Shown here one piece after another: positions 15,979-25,899 of a stretch of DNA of 64,000 nt (positions are counted from its first letter, which is position 1; each line of letters begins with the position of its first letter). Source of the DNA: Oscillospiraceae bacterium. GTDB taxonomy: Bacteria; Bacillota; Clostridia; Oscillospirales; WRJC01. The stretch lies in NCBI GenBank assembly GCA_009783265.1, contig WRHM01000001.1:704851-768850 (forward strand), in the 5' to 3' direction. The translations under genes were made by a program, and so were the position numbers. Under the pieces are notes generated by a model that did no database searches, was not told the DNA's origin, and saw only the letters and a list, made by a program, of their open reading frames with translations.

Positions 15979-17514
15979 CTATATCCCCAATAAATCATTA
16001 TACATTTTAATATATTCTTTTGCCGAAGCTTCCCAGCTGAAATCCCATTCCATCGCGCGTTTTACAAGCCCCGGCCAGTTTTCTCTGTCGTTATAAGCCG
16101 CAAAAGCCCTGTTTATCACTTCTGTTATGCCTTCGCACGAATAATCCGTAAATACAAATCCCGTACCCTCGCTTTTTTCCGCGTCATACGGCACAATAGA
16201 ATCTTTAAGCCCGCCGGTTTCGCGCACTGCCGGAACCGCGCCGTATCTTGCGGCTATCATCTGGCTTAACCCGCACGGCTCAAACTGCGACGGCATCAAA
16301 AATATATCTGACCCTGCGTATATTCTTCTTGCGAGTTCCGGATTAAATCCCAGATGCACGCGTATTTTATCGGGGAACCGCTCACGAAACAGTTCAAATT
16401 GCAGTTCGTATTCCCTGTCCCCGTTTCCCAAAACCACAAGTTGCAGCGGCAGTTTTACGATTTCGTTCATAGCTCCGATAACTAAATCTATGCCCTTATG
16501 TCTGACTAATCTTGTCACCATCGCGATTACCGGGATTTGATTATTTTTTGGCAAGTCTAATACAGTCTGGAGTTGTAACTTGTTTTCAGCTTTTTTATCT
16601 ATGTTTTCGCTGTCATAATTTGCGAAAATTTTCGAATCAGTTTTCGGGTTATAAGATTCTGTATCTATTCCGTTGAGTATGCCGCGAATTTTATCCGTAT
16701 ACATATTTATGACCGGATCAAGGCCGTGGGCGTATTTATAATCGTGTATTTCTTTTGCGTAAGCAGGCGAGACTGTCGAGATAATATCTGAGCAAACCAT
16801 TGCGCCTTTCATAAGATTTATCAGCCCGTCAAATTCCACGATTGATCTATACTCATACGAAATATCAAATATATCTTCAAGAATCGACATATTAAATTTA
16901 CCCTGATATTCTATATTATGCACTGTGAAAACAGTCCTGATATTCTTGAATTCTTTTTTATTTGAATAAGTCGTCCTGAGATAAACCGGAATTATCGCAG
17001 ACTGCCAGTCGTGCGCATGTATTATATCCGGGATAAAATCTATAGCTTCAAGGATATCCAAAACAGCCTTGCCGAAAAAAGCAAATCTCTCCCCGTCGTC
17101 AAAATATCCGTAGCAGCCGCTTCTCTTGAAATAATACTCGTTGTCGATAAAATAATATATAACATCCCCGGCTTTTGCCGTATATATCCCGCAATACTGA
17201 TGCCGCCAGCTTAAATCAACGTATATTTTCCCGACAAACTCTAATATATCTTTGAATTTTACCGCTATTTCTTCATATAACGGGATAACCACACGGACAT
17301 CTGTATCTTTATCAGATTTACAAAGATTTTTAGGCAATGCCCCGATAACTTCGCCCAACCCTCCGGTAGTTATAAGCGGCGCGGCTTCGCTTGAAACAAA
17401 CAATATTTTTTTTGCTGCCTTTTTGACTTTCTTCGCGGCGGGCTTTTTTGGTTTAACTGCCGGTTCGGTTTTTATTATTTCTTTTGTTTTGGTTGTTGGT
17501 GTTTTTGTGGGCAT
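15979..17514 (-). CDS. glgA: Glycogen synthase (ADP-glucose, GT5) with basic N-terminal extension
   Basis: Extends alpha-1,4-glucan chains from ADP-glucose. 511 residues. The enzyme core begins near residue 37 with KKILFVSSEAAPLITTGGLG, including the KxGGLG-type substrate loop, followed by IPDIIHAHDWQSA, TVFTVHNIEYQGKF and the C-terminal FLMPSQFEPCGLSQM. Residues 1-36 are an extra Lys/Pro/Thr/Ala-rich stretch (MPTKTPTTKTKEIIK ... KKPAAKKVKKAAKK) not usual for GlgA and likely disordered. It follows glgD on the same strand, separated by a family B repeat. Confidence 0.96.
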   Translation of the reverse strand: MPTKTPTTKTKEIIKTEPAVKPKKPAAKKVKKAAKKILFVSSEAAPLITTGGLGEVIGALPKNLCKSDKDTDVRVVIPLYEEIAVKFKDILEFVGKIYVDLSWRHQYCGIYTAKAGDVIYYFIDNEYYFKRSGCYGYFDDGERFAFFGKAVLDILEAIDFIPDIIHAHDWQSAIIPVYLRTTYSNKKEFKNIRTVFTVHNIEYQGKFNMSILEDIFDISYEYRSIVEFDGLINLMKGAMVCSDIISTVSPAYAKEIHDYKYAHGLDPVINMYTDKIRGILNGIDTESYNPKTDSKIFANYDSENIDKKAENKLQLQTVLDLPKNNQIPVIAMVTRLVRHKGIDLVIGAMNEIVKLPLQLVVLGNGDREYELQFELFRERFPDKIRVHLGFNPELARRIYAGSDIFLMPSQFEPCGLSQMIAARYGAVPAVRETGGLKDSIVPYDAEKSEGTGFVFTDYSCEGITEVINRAFAAYNDRENWPGLVKRAMEWDFSWEASAKEYIKMYNDLLGI

Positions 17515-17590
17515 GGTTATTTTTCTCCTTTTTGAGGTTTTTAGGTTTTAGTTTTGTGTTAAGTAATTATAGTAACGCATGGTGTCAGTC

Positions 17591-17724
17591 AAAGCCCTCT
17601 TTAGCGGCGAAGCCGCGTAAAGGGGGTGTCACGCAGTGACGGGGGATTCATAAAGTTGATGTCGTTTGGAAGAATCACCCGCCGCCTGCGGGCGGCACCC
17701 TCTTTTGCGAAAGAGGGCTTTTTT
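17591..17724. repeat. Family B palindromic repeat (about 134 bp) between glgD and glgA
   Basis: Begins AAAGCCCTCTTTAGCGGCGA and ends CTCTTTTGCGAAAGAGGGCT plus T6. Terminal inverted repeats AAAGCCCTCTTT and AAAGAGGGCTTT enclose inner hairpins (GCGGCGAAGCCGC, GTCACGCAGTGAC, CGCCGCCTGCGGGCGG). On the + strand the right end also looks like an intrinsic terminator. Confidence 0.85.
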
Positions 17725-17783
17725 AGATAATTTCCTTTTTTTGCTGTTTTTTCTATTAATGCCACGAACTAAATTCTTTTTTC

Positions 17784-18926
17784 TCATATCCTCTTATTCT
17801 TCGTGATATACATCAGGTATTCTTTATCAGCCGTGAGCTTTTTTCCGTCGGTTATAATTACGCCTTTGTCGGCTATTATCCATTCGAGATTGCAGTCCTC
17901 GCCAATTATTCCGTCCTGCATTACCACGCAGTTTTTTACAACTGAGTTTTTGCTTACTTTTACCCCTCTGAAAATAACGCTGTTTTCAACAGTTCCGTCT
18001 ATAATACAGGCGTCTGCGACAAGTGAATTTCTGACGTTTGCGTTTTCGCCGTATCTCGCCGGCTCAGAGTCCCTGACTTTTGTGTAAACATTTCTGCCTG
18101 TATTATAAAATAATTCGTTTCTCTTATTATTATCGAGCATTTCTATGTTATATTTAAAATAATTGTTTATTGAGTTTATATGCGCGCAATAGCCTTTATG
18201 CTCATATCCGGCTATATTTATATTATCGACCTCGGCTAATAAAATATCCCTGACCAAATGAGTCTTTCCGGTCGCGATTGAGTTGGCTATCATGTTTAAC
18301 ATATAATCTTTACGCATAACCCAAGTATTCATGCTTACTTTAAACGTTCCGCCCTCGACATACCACGGCTCTATATAAACTTCGGTTATCCTGTCCGGAT
18401 TATGATTACTCGAATCTTCAGGGATTGTATAGAGAGTGGAATGCGCCGCGCTTTCTTTATCTATATAATGCTCGTTGTAAACCGCAGTTATATCAGCTCC
18501 GGATTTTATGTGAAAATCTATTACGTTTTTATAATTTATATTGCAGATCATATCGCAGTCGCTCATGACGACAAATTCCTGCGGGGAATTGCTTATATAA
18601 TTCGCAATTCTCGTAAGCGCGTCGAGTCTGCCCCTGTAAAGACCCGCCCTGCTGTCCTCGCCATAAGGCGGGAGTATCGCTATCCCTCCGTTTTTACGCG
18701 ATAAATCCCAGTCTTTGCCCGAGCCTATATGCTCCATCAAAGGCTGATAATTGCTTTTTGTTATAACCCCGACTTTATGTATTCCCGAATTTATCATATT
18801 TGACAAAACGAAATCTATAAGCCAGTATCTCCCGGCAAACGGAATCGCCGCGACCGTCCTGTTTGTCGTCAGAGCCCCGACGTCCCACTCGTGTATATCC
18901 GAAAAAACTATTCCCAACGCCTGCAT
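17784..18926 (-). CDS. glgD: Glucose-1-phosphate adenylyltransferase, GlgD subunit
   Basis: 380 residues. GlgD is the non-catalytic partner of GlgC in Firmicutes and stimulates ADP-glucose synthesis. It has the nucleotidyltransferase fold (AIPFAGRYWLIDFVLSNMIN) but lacks the GGxGxRL nucleotide loop: the N-terminus reads MQALGIVFSDIHEWDVGALT instead. The C-terminus has left-handed beta-helix repeats (NSVIFRGVKVSKNSVVKNCV). It lies directly downstream of glgC. Confidence 0.95.
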   Translation of the reverse strand: MQALGIVFSDIHEWDVGALTTNRTVAAIPFAGRYWLIDFVLSNMINSGIHKVGVITKSNYQPLMEHIGSGKDWDLSRKNGGIAILPPYGEDSRAGLYRGRLDALTRIANYISNSPQEFVVMSDCDMICNINYKNVIDFHIKSGADITAVYNEHYIDKESAAHSTLYTIPEDSSNHNPDRITEVYIEPWYVEGGTFKVSMNTWVMRKDYMLNMIANSIATGKTHLVRDILLAEVDNINIAGYEHKGYCAHINSINNYFKYNIEMLDNNKRNELFYNTGRNVYTKVRDSEPARYGENANVRNSLVADACIIDGTVENSVIFRGVKVSKNSVVKNCVVMQDGIIGEDCNLEWIIADKGVIITDGKKLTADKEYLMYITKNKRI

Positions 18927-18985
18927 GTTTATTTATTCCTTTCTAATTTTTGATTTTATAGACATAAGTAAAATTATTTATTTTA

Positions 18986-19034
18986 CCCCTTACCCTCTTT
19001 ACTAAAGAGGGTAACTCCGCAGAGCCGGGTGTTT
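18986..19034. repeat. Family B palindromic repeat between glgC and glgD
   Basis: CCTTACCCTCTTTACTAAAG then AGGGTAACTCCGCAGAGCCG GGTG. This is the inverted counterpart of the repeat at 5540-5587. Confidence 0.8.
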
Positions 19035-19051
19035 TATTACCCGCATAAATT

Positions 19052-20266
19052 TTACCCCACAATATCCCCGTCGATCATATCTCCCGGATTTACAGTGACC
19101 CCACCGCCTATTTTTATATCTTTCGCCACGACTGTAATCCCTGTTGCTTCTGTTCTTTTTTCGCCGATTTTCGAGTTGCTCCCGATTTCGGCGTTTTCGT
19201 CTATTATAGAATACTCCACCGATGTGTTCGCGCCAATTACAGAGTTTGCCATAATTATAGAATCTTTGACATAACAGCCCTCGTTGATTTTTACTCCGGG
19301 GAATATTATAGAATGCTCGACAAACCCGTAAATTTCACACCCTTCTGATATAATAGAATTTTTCATGCTCCCCGTCGCGCCTATATAATGCGGGGGCTTC
19401 CCCGTAGTTCTCGAATATATTTTCCAGTCGGGCAGATCGTTTTTGAAATCTTCGTCTAATAAATCCATATTAGCCTGCCATAAACTCTCGATAGTTCCCA
19501 CGTCCCTCCAGTATCCCCTGAAAGAATACGCGAACATTCTCTCACCTGCGGCAAGCATTTTAGGGATTATATTTTTTCCGAAATCTTTAGACGATTCTGC
19601 GTCTTCGTTATCCTCGATTAAAAACTTTCTCAGTTTATCCCAATTAAATATATATAAACCCATAGAAGCCTTGTTGCTTTTGGGGATTTTCGGCTTTTCC
19701 TCAAATTCATAAATACTGCCATCGTCGTTTATGTTCATGATTCCAAACCGGCTCGCTTCTTCTATCGGCACGTCAATAACCGCAATCGTGCAGTCCGCGT
19801 TTTTTTCCTTGTGATATTCAAGCATTAAGCTATAGTCCATTTTATAGATATGATCTCCGCCCAAAACTATAACATAATCAGGGTCAAATCTTTCGACATA
19901 ATGCAAATTCTGATATACGGCGTTAGCCGTTCCGGTGTACCAGTCATAACCGAAGTTTTTCTGATACGGGGGCAAAATAGTAACTCCGCCCTCTAATCTG
20001 TCCAAATCCCACGGCTGCCCGTTGCCGATATACTCGTTGAGCAATAACGGCTGATACTGCGTCAAAACACCGACAGTATCAAACCCTGAATTTACGCAGT
20101 TTGAGACAGTATAATCTATAATCCGGTATTTTCCACCGAACGGGACTGCCGGTTTCGCGATTTTGCTTGTGAGTACATAAAGCCTTGACCCCTGTCCTCC
20201 CGCCAGTATCATTGCCACACATTCTTTTTTCTTTGTGTTTAAAATATTATTTATATTTGTAACCAA
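19052..20266 (-). CDS. glgC: Glucose-1-phosphate adenylyltransferase, catalytic subunit
   Basis: Makes ADP-glucose from ATP and glucose-1-phosphate, the committed step of bacterial glycogen synthesis. 404 residues with the intact nucleotide loop [31 protein letters not shown], the [11 protein letters not shown] catalytic Asp region and a beta-helix C-terminus. The start is a TTG at 20266, six bases after GGGGGAG; about 14 residues precede the usual [13 protein letters not shown] start. It is the first gene of the glg cluster, and TATAAT-like boxes lie upstream at about 20290-20310. Confidence 0.97.
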   Translation of the reverse strand: MVTNINNILNTKKKECVAMILAGGQGSRLYVLTSKIAKPAVPFGGKYRIIDYTVSNCVNSGFDTVGVLTQYQPLLLNEYIGNGQPWDLDRLEGGVTILPPYQKNFGYDWYTGTANAVYQNLHYVERFDPDYVIVLGGDHIYKMDYSLMLEYHKEKNADCTIAVIDVPIEEASRFGIMNINDDGSIYEFEEKPKIPKSNKASMGLYIFNWDKLRKFLIEDNEDAESSKDFGKNIIPKMLAAGERMFAYSFRGYWRDVGTIESLWQANMDLLDEDFKNDLPDWKIYSRTTGKPPHYIGATGSMKNSIISEGCEIYGFVEHSIIFPGVKINEGCYVKDSIIMANSVIGANTSVEYSIIDENAEIGSNSKIGEKRTEATGITVVAKDIKIGGGVTVNPGDMIDGDIVG

Positions 20267-20420
20267 AAAAACTCCCCCCGATTTCGTTATTATAATATAT
20301 TATAATAATTATACAACTAATTTCAGGCTTTTACAATATTATTTATGTAAAATGCGCAAAAAATATATAAAATAAACCCGGAATATTTTTTTATAATAGG
20401 CAAAAACTACGCACTCACTA

Positions 20421-20573
20421 AAAAGCCCCCTTCTCAGAAGGGGGTGGCAACGCCGCAAACACAGTTTGCGAACAACGTTGACGGGGGTTGTAATTTCGCG
20501 CAATCCAAATTCCGCAACCCCCGCCTGCGGCACCCCCTTCACGTCGCCGCTTCGCGGCTGAAGGGGGCTTTTA
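20421..20573. repeat. Family B palindromic repeat (about 150 bp), most complete copy
   Basis: Terminal inverted repeats AAAAGCCCCCTTC (20421) and GAAGGGGGCTTTT (ending near 20572) bracket an internal structure: CCCCCTTCTCAGAAGGGGG hairpin, GCAAACACAGTTTGCG hairpin, a central GTTGACGGGGGTTG, an inverted CAACCCCCGCCTGCGG and GTCGCCGCTTCGCGGC. It fills the gap between the isomerase gene and glgC, and it resembles a MITE built from two inverted REP units. Confidence 0.88.
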
Positions 20574-20605
20574 TTCTATATTTTTACGTTGTTATAATAT
20601 TATTT

Positions 20606-21340
20606 TTAATTTATTGTTTTAATATAGTCATAGCTTACTTTTATAGACTCAAACGGCGGGAAATTCACGCATGAATCCTGCTCGACGATTCCCCATTCGA
20701 CCCCGAATTTTGCCGCGGTTTCCATGACGCTTTTCATATCGACTTTTCCGCTGCCTATTTCTGTAGGGGTATTTTTTTCATCAACGTCTTTTATGTGAAT
20801 ATAAGCCAGACGGCTTCCTAATTTATTCAGGGCGGCGACAACGTCTGCGCCTCCGGCGTAAGCCCAGCCCGCGTCAACCTCGAATTTTAAAGACGGAGCT
20901 TCGTCATATAAAATATCTATAACAGGCTTTCCGTTGAATTTTCTCTCGAATTCTGTAATATGATTATGAAACCCAAGTTCATATCCCATAGGCGCGAGTT
21001 TTTGCGCTGCTGCTTCAAATCTTTTAGCCGTGGCTATTGTGCTTTCTTCGGTGTCTATGCCGTCAGTCCAAGGTATTACTATGCTCTTGGCCCCGATAAA
21101 GTCCATAAATTTTGTGACAGTATCAAGATTATTCTCGATTTCGCCTATGCCTATGTGCGCCCCGTTCGCGATAAGCGAATATTTTTGCAAAAGTTTCCCC
21201 ACTTCTTCGCCGTGTTCAGGGTCATAAGTCATTTCTATGCTTTTGTATCCAATGTCAGCTATTCTCTTTAAAACTTCGTCATATCCCAGACCCATTTCGT
21301 CTCTAAGAGTATAAATCTGAAGACCGATATTCATTTTCAT
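20606..21340 (-). CDS. Sugar phosphate isomerase/epimerase-like TIM-barrel protein
   Basis: 244 residues with the xylose-isomerase-like fold: MNIGLQIYTLRDEMGLGYDE start, YKSIEMTYDPEHGEEVGKLL, ELGFHNHITEFERKFNGK, KFEVDAGWAYAGGADVVAAL and LAYIHIKDVDEKN carry the Glu, His and Asp residues that usually hold a metal. Substrate is not predictable. It starts at ATG 21340 after GGAGGGA and is divergent from feoAB. Confidence 0.85.
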   Translation of the reverse strand: MKMNIGLQIYTLRDEMGLGYDEVLKRIADIGYKSIEMTYDPEHGEEVGKLLQKYSLIANGAHIGIGEIENNLDTVTKFMDFIGAKSIVIPWTDGIDTEESTIATAKRFEAAAQKLAPMGYELGFHNHITEFERKFNGKPVIDILYDEAPSLKFEVDAGWAYAGGADVVAALNKLGSRLAYIHIKDVDEKNTPTEIGSGKVDMKSVMETAAKFGVEWGIVEQDSCVNFPPFESIKVSYDYIKTIN

Positions 21341-21525
21341 AAAAAAATTCCCTCCTGCAAGATTAATTAATTTTTATTTTTTTCTTGGTTTTACTAATTA
21401 TATCATAAATAAAAAATATTGCATATAGTTTTTTGTAAAATTTCAAAATAATTTTTTTCGCATTATGTTTTATCTAATCATATATTGTTATTATGGGCAT
21501 ATATAATCCGGAGGTATTTAAAATC

Positions 21526-21780
21526 ATGCTTTTAAGCGAGTTAAAAATAGGGGAAAAAGCAAAAATAATAAATATATCTGATATATCCGGCAGTAAAAAC
21601 GATAAATCCGATAAATCCATAGATAAACAGAGATTATCTGATTTGGGAATTATTGAGGGGACCCGGATAGAAACGCTTTATAAAAGCCCTTTCGGGAATC
21701 CCGTAGCTTATTTTATACGCGGGACTGTATTTGCTCTGAGAAACGAAACGGCGGAAAAAATAACTGTGGAAAAAATATAA
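21526..21780 (+). CDS. feoA: Ferrous iron transport accessory protein FeoA
   Basis: 84 residues of SH3-like fold: MLLSELKIGEKAKIINI, LSDLGIIEGTRIETLYKSPF and YFIRGTVFALRNETAEKITV. The family role is to support FeoB on the cytosolic side. A Ser/Asp/Lys-rich insert of about 18 residues (SDISGSKNDKSDKSIDKQ) lies in the first loop. ATG 21526 was chosen because GGAGG is at 21510-21514; an upstream ATG at 21493 has no such site. Confidence 0.92.
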   Translation: MLLSELKIGEKAKIINISDISGSKNDKSDKSIDKQRLSDLGIIEGTRIETLYKSPFGNPVAYFIRGTVFALRNETAEKITVEKI

Positions 21781-21799
21781 GGAGTTATATAATATAAAA

Positions 21800-23689
21800 A
21801 TGTCGGTTAAAACAATAAAAATAAACAATAAAAATAATATAAATATAACTGTGGCACTCGCCGGAAATCCAAATGTGGGAAAAAGCACGGTGTTCAATTA
21901 TTTGACCGGGCTTAACCAGCATACAGGCAACTGGTGCGGCAAGACAGTCTCGACTGCGTACGGGCAATATAAACATAACGGCAAAATTTACACAGTCGTA
22001 GATATTCCCGGGACTTATTCGCTCAACGCAACTTCAGGCGAAGAAAAAACCGCCTGCGATTTTATAGTTTCAGGATGTCCCGACGTTACTGTAGTTATAG
22101 CCGACGCGACATGCCTTGAAAGAAACTTAAATCTTGTCCTGCAAATTCTTGAGGTATCAGACAGCGTTGTTCTGTGCGTAAATTTACTGGACGAGGCAAA
22201 AAAAAGAAAAATACATATAGATTTAAAAAAACTATCGGAACTTTTGGGGATTTTGGTAGTTGGGACGTCGGCGGCGAAAAAATCAGGGCTGAAAGAACTG
22301 ATGGACGCAATAACTCAAACTGCCGAAAATCCCGGTATTTATAAACCGTTAGAAATAATGCCTGAGAATAATACAAAAAATTTCATAGGCAAATGCGAAG
22401 AAATATATAATCAGACAGTTGTATGCGAAAATCCTGAATATAAAGCAAAAGACAAAAAGGCCGATAAAATATTAACGTCAAAATTTACCGGGATTTTAAT
22501 TATGATTGCGGGCCTTTTCGGAATATTATGGCTCACTCTTGTGGGAACAAATATAATTTCCGATTTTTTAAGCGTCCCGTTGTTTGGGGCAATCGGGCGG
22601 CTTTATTCTTTTTTTGATTTTATATACGCCCCTGTGTGGCTTAAAAGCCTGATAGTTGACGGGGTATATAAAACTTTGGCGTGGGTCGTATCGGTCATGC
22701 TCCCGCCGATGGCAGTATTCTTTCCATTATTCACTTTACTCGAAGATCTGGGTTATCTTCCAAGAGTCGCATTTAATTTAGATAATTTTTTCAGGAAAGC
22801 GGACGCTCACGGCAAACAGGCTTTGACTGCATGTATGGGATTTGGGTGCAATGCGTGCGGAGTTATAGGCTGCCGGATCATAGATTCCCCAAGGGAACGC
22901 TTGATAGCGATACTGACAAATAATTTTATCCCGTGCAACGGAAGATTTCCCGTGCTTATATCAGTAACGGCAATATTTTTTTCGCATGGGTCAAATACTT
23001 CCCCGGGTTCTGCAAATTCGTTAATATCCGCGCTTTTTTTGACTTTGTTTATAATATTCAGCATAGCTATGACTTTTGTAGTTTCAAAGATTTTATCAAA
23101 AACTATATTAAAAGGCCTGCCGTCGTCATTTCAGCTTGAACTCCCGCCTTTTCGCCGTCCTCAAATTGCAAATATTATTATCCGGTCAATTTTTGACAGG
23201 ACTTTATTTGTTCTGGGACGCGCTATAACTGTCGCGGCTCCTGCCGGTTTAATTATATGGATAATGACAAACGCAAATATAAGCGGCGCAAATTTACTCT
23301 CGCGCTTTGCGGAGTTTTTAAATCCGTTTGCGCGGCTGATGAGTTTTGACGGATATATATTATTGGCGTTTATTCTGGGATTTCCGGCAAACGAAATAGT
23401 TATCCCGATAATTTTGATGAGCTATATGTCCGCACAGTCGCTCACAGGATTTGAAAATCTTGCGCAACTGCGCGATATATTAATAAACAATGGCTGGACA
23501 TGGGTGACTGCGGCCTGTATGATAATATTTACTTTGTTTCATTTTCCGTGCGGAACTACATGCCTCACGATAAAAAAAGAAACGAAAAGCATAAAATGGA
23601 CTGTGGCTTCGATTATTATTCCGACGGTTATCGGCATTATTTTATGTATGTGCGTTACGGGAATCGCGAATATCATAAAATTATTTTAG
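21800..23689 (+). CDS. feoB: Ferrous iron transporter FeoB
   Basis: 629 residues, inner membrane. The N-terminal G domain has G1 AGNPNVGKSTVFNYL, switch NQHTGNWCGKTVS, G3 DIPGTYSLNA and G4 NLLDEAKKR. The membrane domain contains the conserved GFGCNACGVIGCRIIDSPRER and GRFPVLISVTAIFF segments and several hydrophobic helices to the C-terminus (TVASIIIPTVIGIILCMCVT). It is slightly short for FeoB, but all core parts are present. It is coupled to feoA, 19 bp upstream. Confidence 0.96.
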   Translation: MSVKTIKINNKNNINITVALAGNPNVGKSTVFNYLTGLNQHTGNWCGKTVSTAYGQYKHNGKIYTVVDIPGTYSLNATSGEEKTACDFIVSGCPDVTVVIADATCLERNLNLVLQILEVSDSVVLCVNLLDEAKKRKIHIDLKKLSELLGILVVGTSAAKKSGLKELMDAITQTAENPGIYKPLEIMPENNTKNFIGKCEEIYNQTVVCENPEYKAKDKKADKILTSKFTGILIMIAGLFGILWLTLVGTNIISDFLSVPLFGAIGRLYSFFDFIYAPVWLKSLIVDGVYKTLAWVVSVMLPPMAVFFPLFTLLEDLGYLPRVAFNLDNFFRKADAHGKQALTACMGFGCNACGVIGCRIIDSPRERLIAILTNNFIPCNGRFPVLISVTAIFFSHGSNTSPGSANSLISALFLTLFIIFSIAMTFVVSKILSKTILKGLPSSFQLELPPFRRPQIANIIIRSIFDRTLFVLGRAITVAAPAGLIIWIMTNANISGANLLSRFAEFLNPFARLMSFDGYILLAFILGFPANEIVIPIILMSYMSAQSLTGFENLAQLRDILINNGWTWVTAACMIIFTLFHFPCGTTCLTIKKETKSIKWTVASIIIPTVIGIILCMCVTGIANIIKLF

Positions 23690-23697
23690 AATATTAA

Positions 23698-25899
23698 TTA
23701 TAATCTAACCTGTTTAGAAGACAAAAACCTGTCTATGATCTGCTGCCTGTATTCTTTTGAAAGAGAGGCGAAAAATGCCGAATATCCCGTGACCCTGACG
23801 ACTAAATCCGGATGGCTTGCGGGATCTTCATGCGCTTCTCTTAGTTTTTGCTCGCTCAGGCAGTTCATGTTTATCAAAGTGCCGCCCATGTGATTGTGCG
23901 TGTGAATCAGCGAGATAAGCGCGTCTATGCCGCCGTTGGCTGAAAGCATATTCGTGTCAATATCAAGATGCAGGGGAGCAGAGTTGCCGTAACCTGCCTG
24001 TAGTTTTGCGACTGCCGTAGCTTTAAGCGACGGCGAAAAACTGTCAAGCCCCCTCGCAAATCCCGGGTCAGGCTCATTCGAATGTGAAATCGGCTCTCCC
24101 GCAAACCGTCCGTTCGGCGTGGCCTGCAGGTTTTTGCCATACGAGAATATATCCCCGTGTGAAAACATTCCCGGTATCGTTTTTATATTATATTTCGGCG
24201 TATTTCTTCTGCATAGCCTGACAAATTCGTCCCTGATTTTTTCAGCCCATGAATTAGCAAGGGATTCGGGGTCGCCGAATCTTTTTATATTTTTTAGCAT
24301 TAATCTTATATCTTCTTTTCCCTCGAAATTGTTATCCAGAACATTAAATAATTCTTCAAAAGTCAATTTTTTCTCGTTTATTATTCTCTGCTCTATCGCC
24401 GCAAAAGAATCCGCGACTGTCGCAAGGGCAATCCCGTCTATATTCAGGTCCATTATGTCAACGCCGCCCTCAGCGCAGTTCAGGCCGCGTTCAATCGGGC
24501 CGTGCATGAATAAATTATAGACTATCTCAGGCGTATTTCGCGATATAACCTCAAAATGCCTGTCAAATCCCGCGAGTATGCTGTCAATCATTATTCTCAA
24601 ATGATATTTGAACCTGTCGAATAAAATATTTAAATTATAATCTTTATTATTTTCTATATCCTCCAGAGCAAATACAAAAGCCTGCGCCATGTTTACCCTC
24701 GTAACGTCCTGCAACGGATATTCGCGTCCGGGAATTGCAACCCAGTTGCAGCCGACTTTTGCCCTCATTCTGCCCAACGCCGGAGCAAATCCGTTTTTCG
24801 CGTAGCCGTCCTCGCACCCTATATTGCATGAATAACACACGCCCGAACCGTCCTCAATCATATATTCAAGCGAACGGCGCAATAGAGTTTTATTTATGTT
24901 GTCATGCACTCTTATTGCGAGATTTACCGGGATTTTTAAATAATGCATGGCGTCAAGAATTATAAAAGACAGTCTTGAAGTCATATCTCTTGAGCCGTCT
25001 GGAGTCAATCCGGCAATCTGCGAATAATGCGTGTCGTTAAAAAATAAACTCGCGATATACCAGACGGCTTCTTCGTCTGTCAATATTCCCGATTTTAAGT
25101 CTTTTTCATAATAGGGGCGAAGTTTTTCGTCAAGCTGGTCTAACGCTCCTCCCGCGAAATACATTCTGTCAACGCTCTGGAAATGCGCGATAAACTGGCA
25201 AGCCTCGCGCATATTTGACGGCGGATATTCTGCAAGCCTGTAATTCATTTCCGCAATTTCAAGCAGATTATTTTTATCTTGCTGATTTGCTTCGCTTTCA
25301 GCAAGTTTTTTCGCGTGATCCGCGATTTTTTTCACCCATTCGATAATCCCGGTCACAAGTTCTTCTTCGCCGTCATAAAAAGTAGTGTCAGAGGGGTTAT
25401 TAAACTCTCTGTAATATCTTATTTTGTCAAGTAATCCTTTCCAGCCGAGCTTTAAGCCTATTTCAATATCGCCGGCGCAATGATTCATCGCCCCAAAGCC
25501 GGGCTGTGTTATAAAATATTTATCCCAGATTTTTTTTAAATCATTCGGGTAATCGCCGGGGGCGATTCCCATTGGAACCCAGTTCGCGAGATAACTTATC
25601 CATGCGCCTCCGAGCGCGCTGTTTTTATTTGTATATTGCGGGCTTTCGTTTAAAAACCGCCTGAAATTCACGCCTATCTCGCACATTCCCGTGACTTTGC
25701 CGTAATCTCTCGTTATTGTCGGCGTAAACTTAAAATCAGGGAAATATACAAACCCGTGGTCGTCGATATTTATACTTCCGAGGGCTTTTATTTTTTCTTC
25801 GTTGATTTTTTGCTTGTCGTCGTGCAATGCTTTGATTCTTTTTGCGCACAAAGGCGACAATATTATTTTTTCTTCGTTTAATTGTGATAATCCTAACAT
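23698..25899 (-). CDS. Glycyl radical enzyme of uncertain substrate (pyruvate formate-lyase superfamily)
   Basis: 733 residues. The C-terminal radical site RVTGYSAFF places the radical Gly at 705. The presumed thiyl Cys is Cys362 in NIGCEDGYAKNG. Dehydratase-type members usually have GCVE (Cys, then Glu two on); here the equivalent position is Asp364, with Glu363 directly after the Cys. Pyruvate formate-lyase's Cys-Cys pair is absent. GGIDALISLIHTHNHMGGTL and EGGVDIMDLNIDGIALATVA are family-typical. The gene follows its activase with a 7-base overlap. The substrate is unknown; a dehydratase or another C-X lyase is more likely than PFL. It works anaerobically and is destroyed by oxygen. Confidence 0.85.
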   Translation of the reverse strand: MLGLSQLNEEKIILSPLCAKRIKALHDDKQKINEEKIKALGSINIDDHGFVYFPDFKFTPTITRDYGKVTGMCEIGVNFRRFLNESPQYTNKNSALGGAWISYLANWVPMGIAPGDYPNDLKKIWDKYFITQPGFGAMNHCAGDIEIGLKLGWKGLLDKIRYYREFNNPSDTTFYDGEEELVTGIIEWVKKIADHAKKLAESEANQQDKNNLLEIAEMNYRLAEYPPSNMREACQFIAHFQSVDRMYFAGGALDQLDEKLRPYYEKDLKSGILTDEEAVWYIASLFFNDTHYSQIAGLTPDGSRDMTSRLSFIILDAMHYLKIPVNLAIRVHDNINKTLLRRSLEYMIEDGSGVCYSCNIGCEDGYAKNGFAPALGRMRAKVGCNWVAIPGREYPLQDVTRVNMAQAFVFALEDIENNKDYNLNILFDRFKYHLRIMIDSILAGFDRHFEVISRNTPEIVYNLFMHGPIERGLNCAEGGVDIMDLNIDGIALATVADSFAAIEQRIINEKKLTFEELFNVLDNNFEGKEDIRLMLKNIKRFGDPESLANSWAEKIRDEFVRLCRRNTPKYNIKTIPGMFSHGDIFSYGKNLQATPNGRFAGEPISHSNEPDPGFARGLDSFSPSLKATAVAKLQAGYGNSAPLHLDIDTNMLSANGGIDALISLIHTHNHMGGTLINMNCLSEQKLREAHEDPASHPDLVVRVTGYSAFFASLSKEYRQQIIDRFLSSKQVRL

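Noticed and set aside
20267..20420. Riboswitch or T-box before glgC
   Set aside because: The region is AT-rich with only promoter-like boxes; no conserved riboswitch core is visible.
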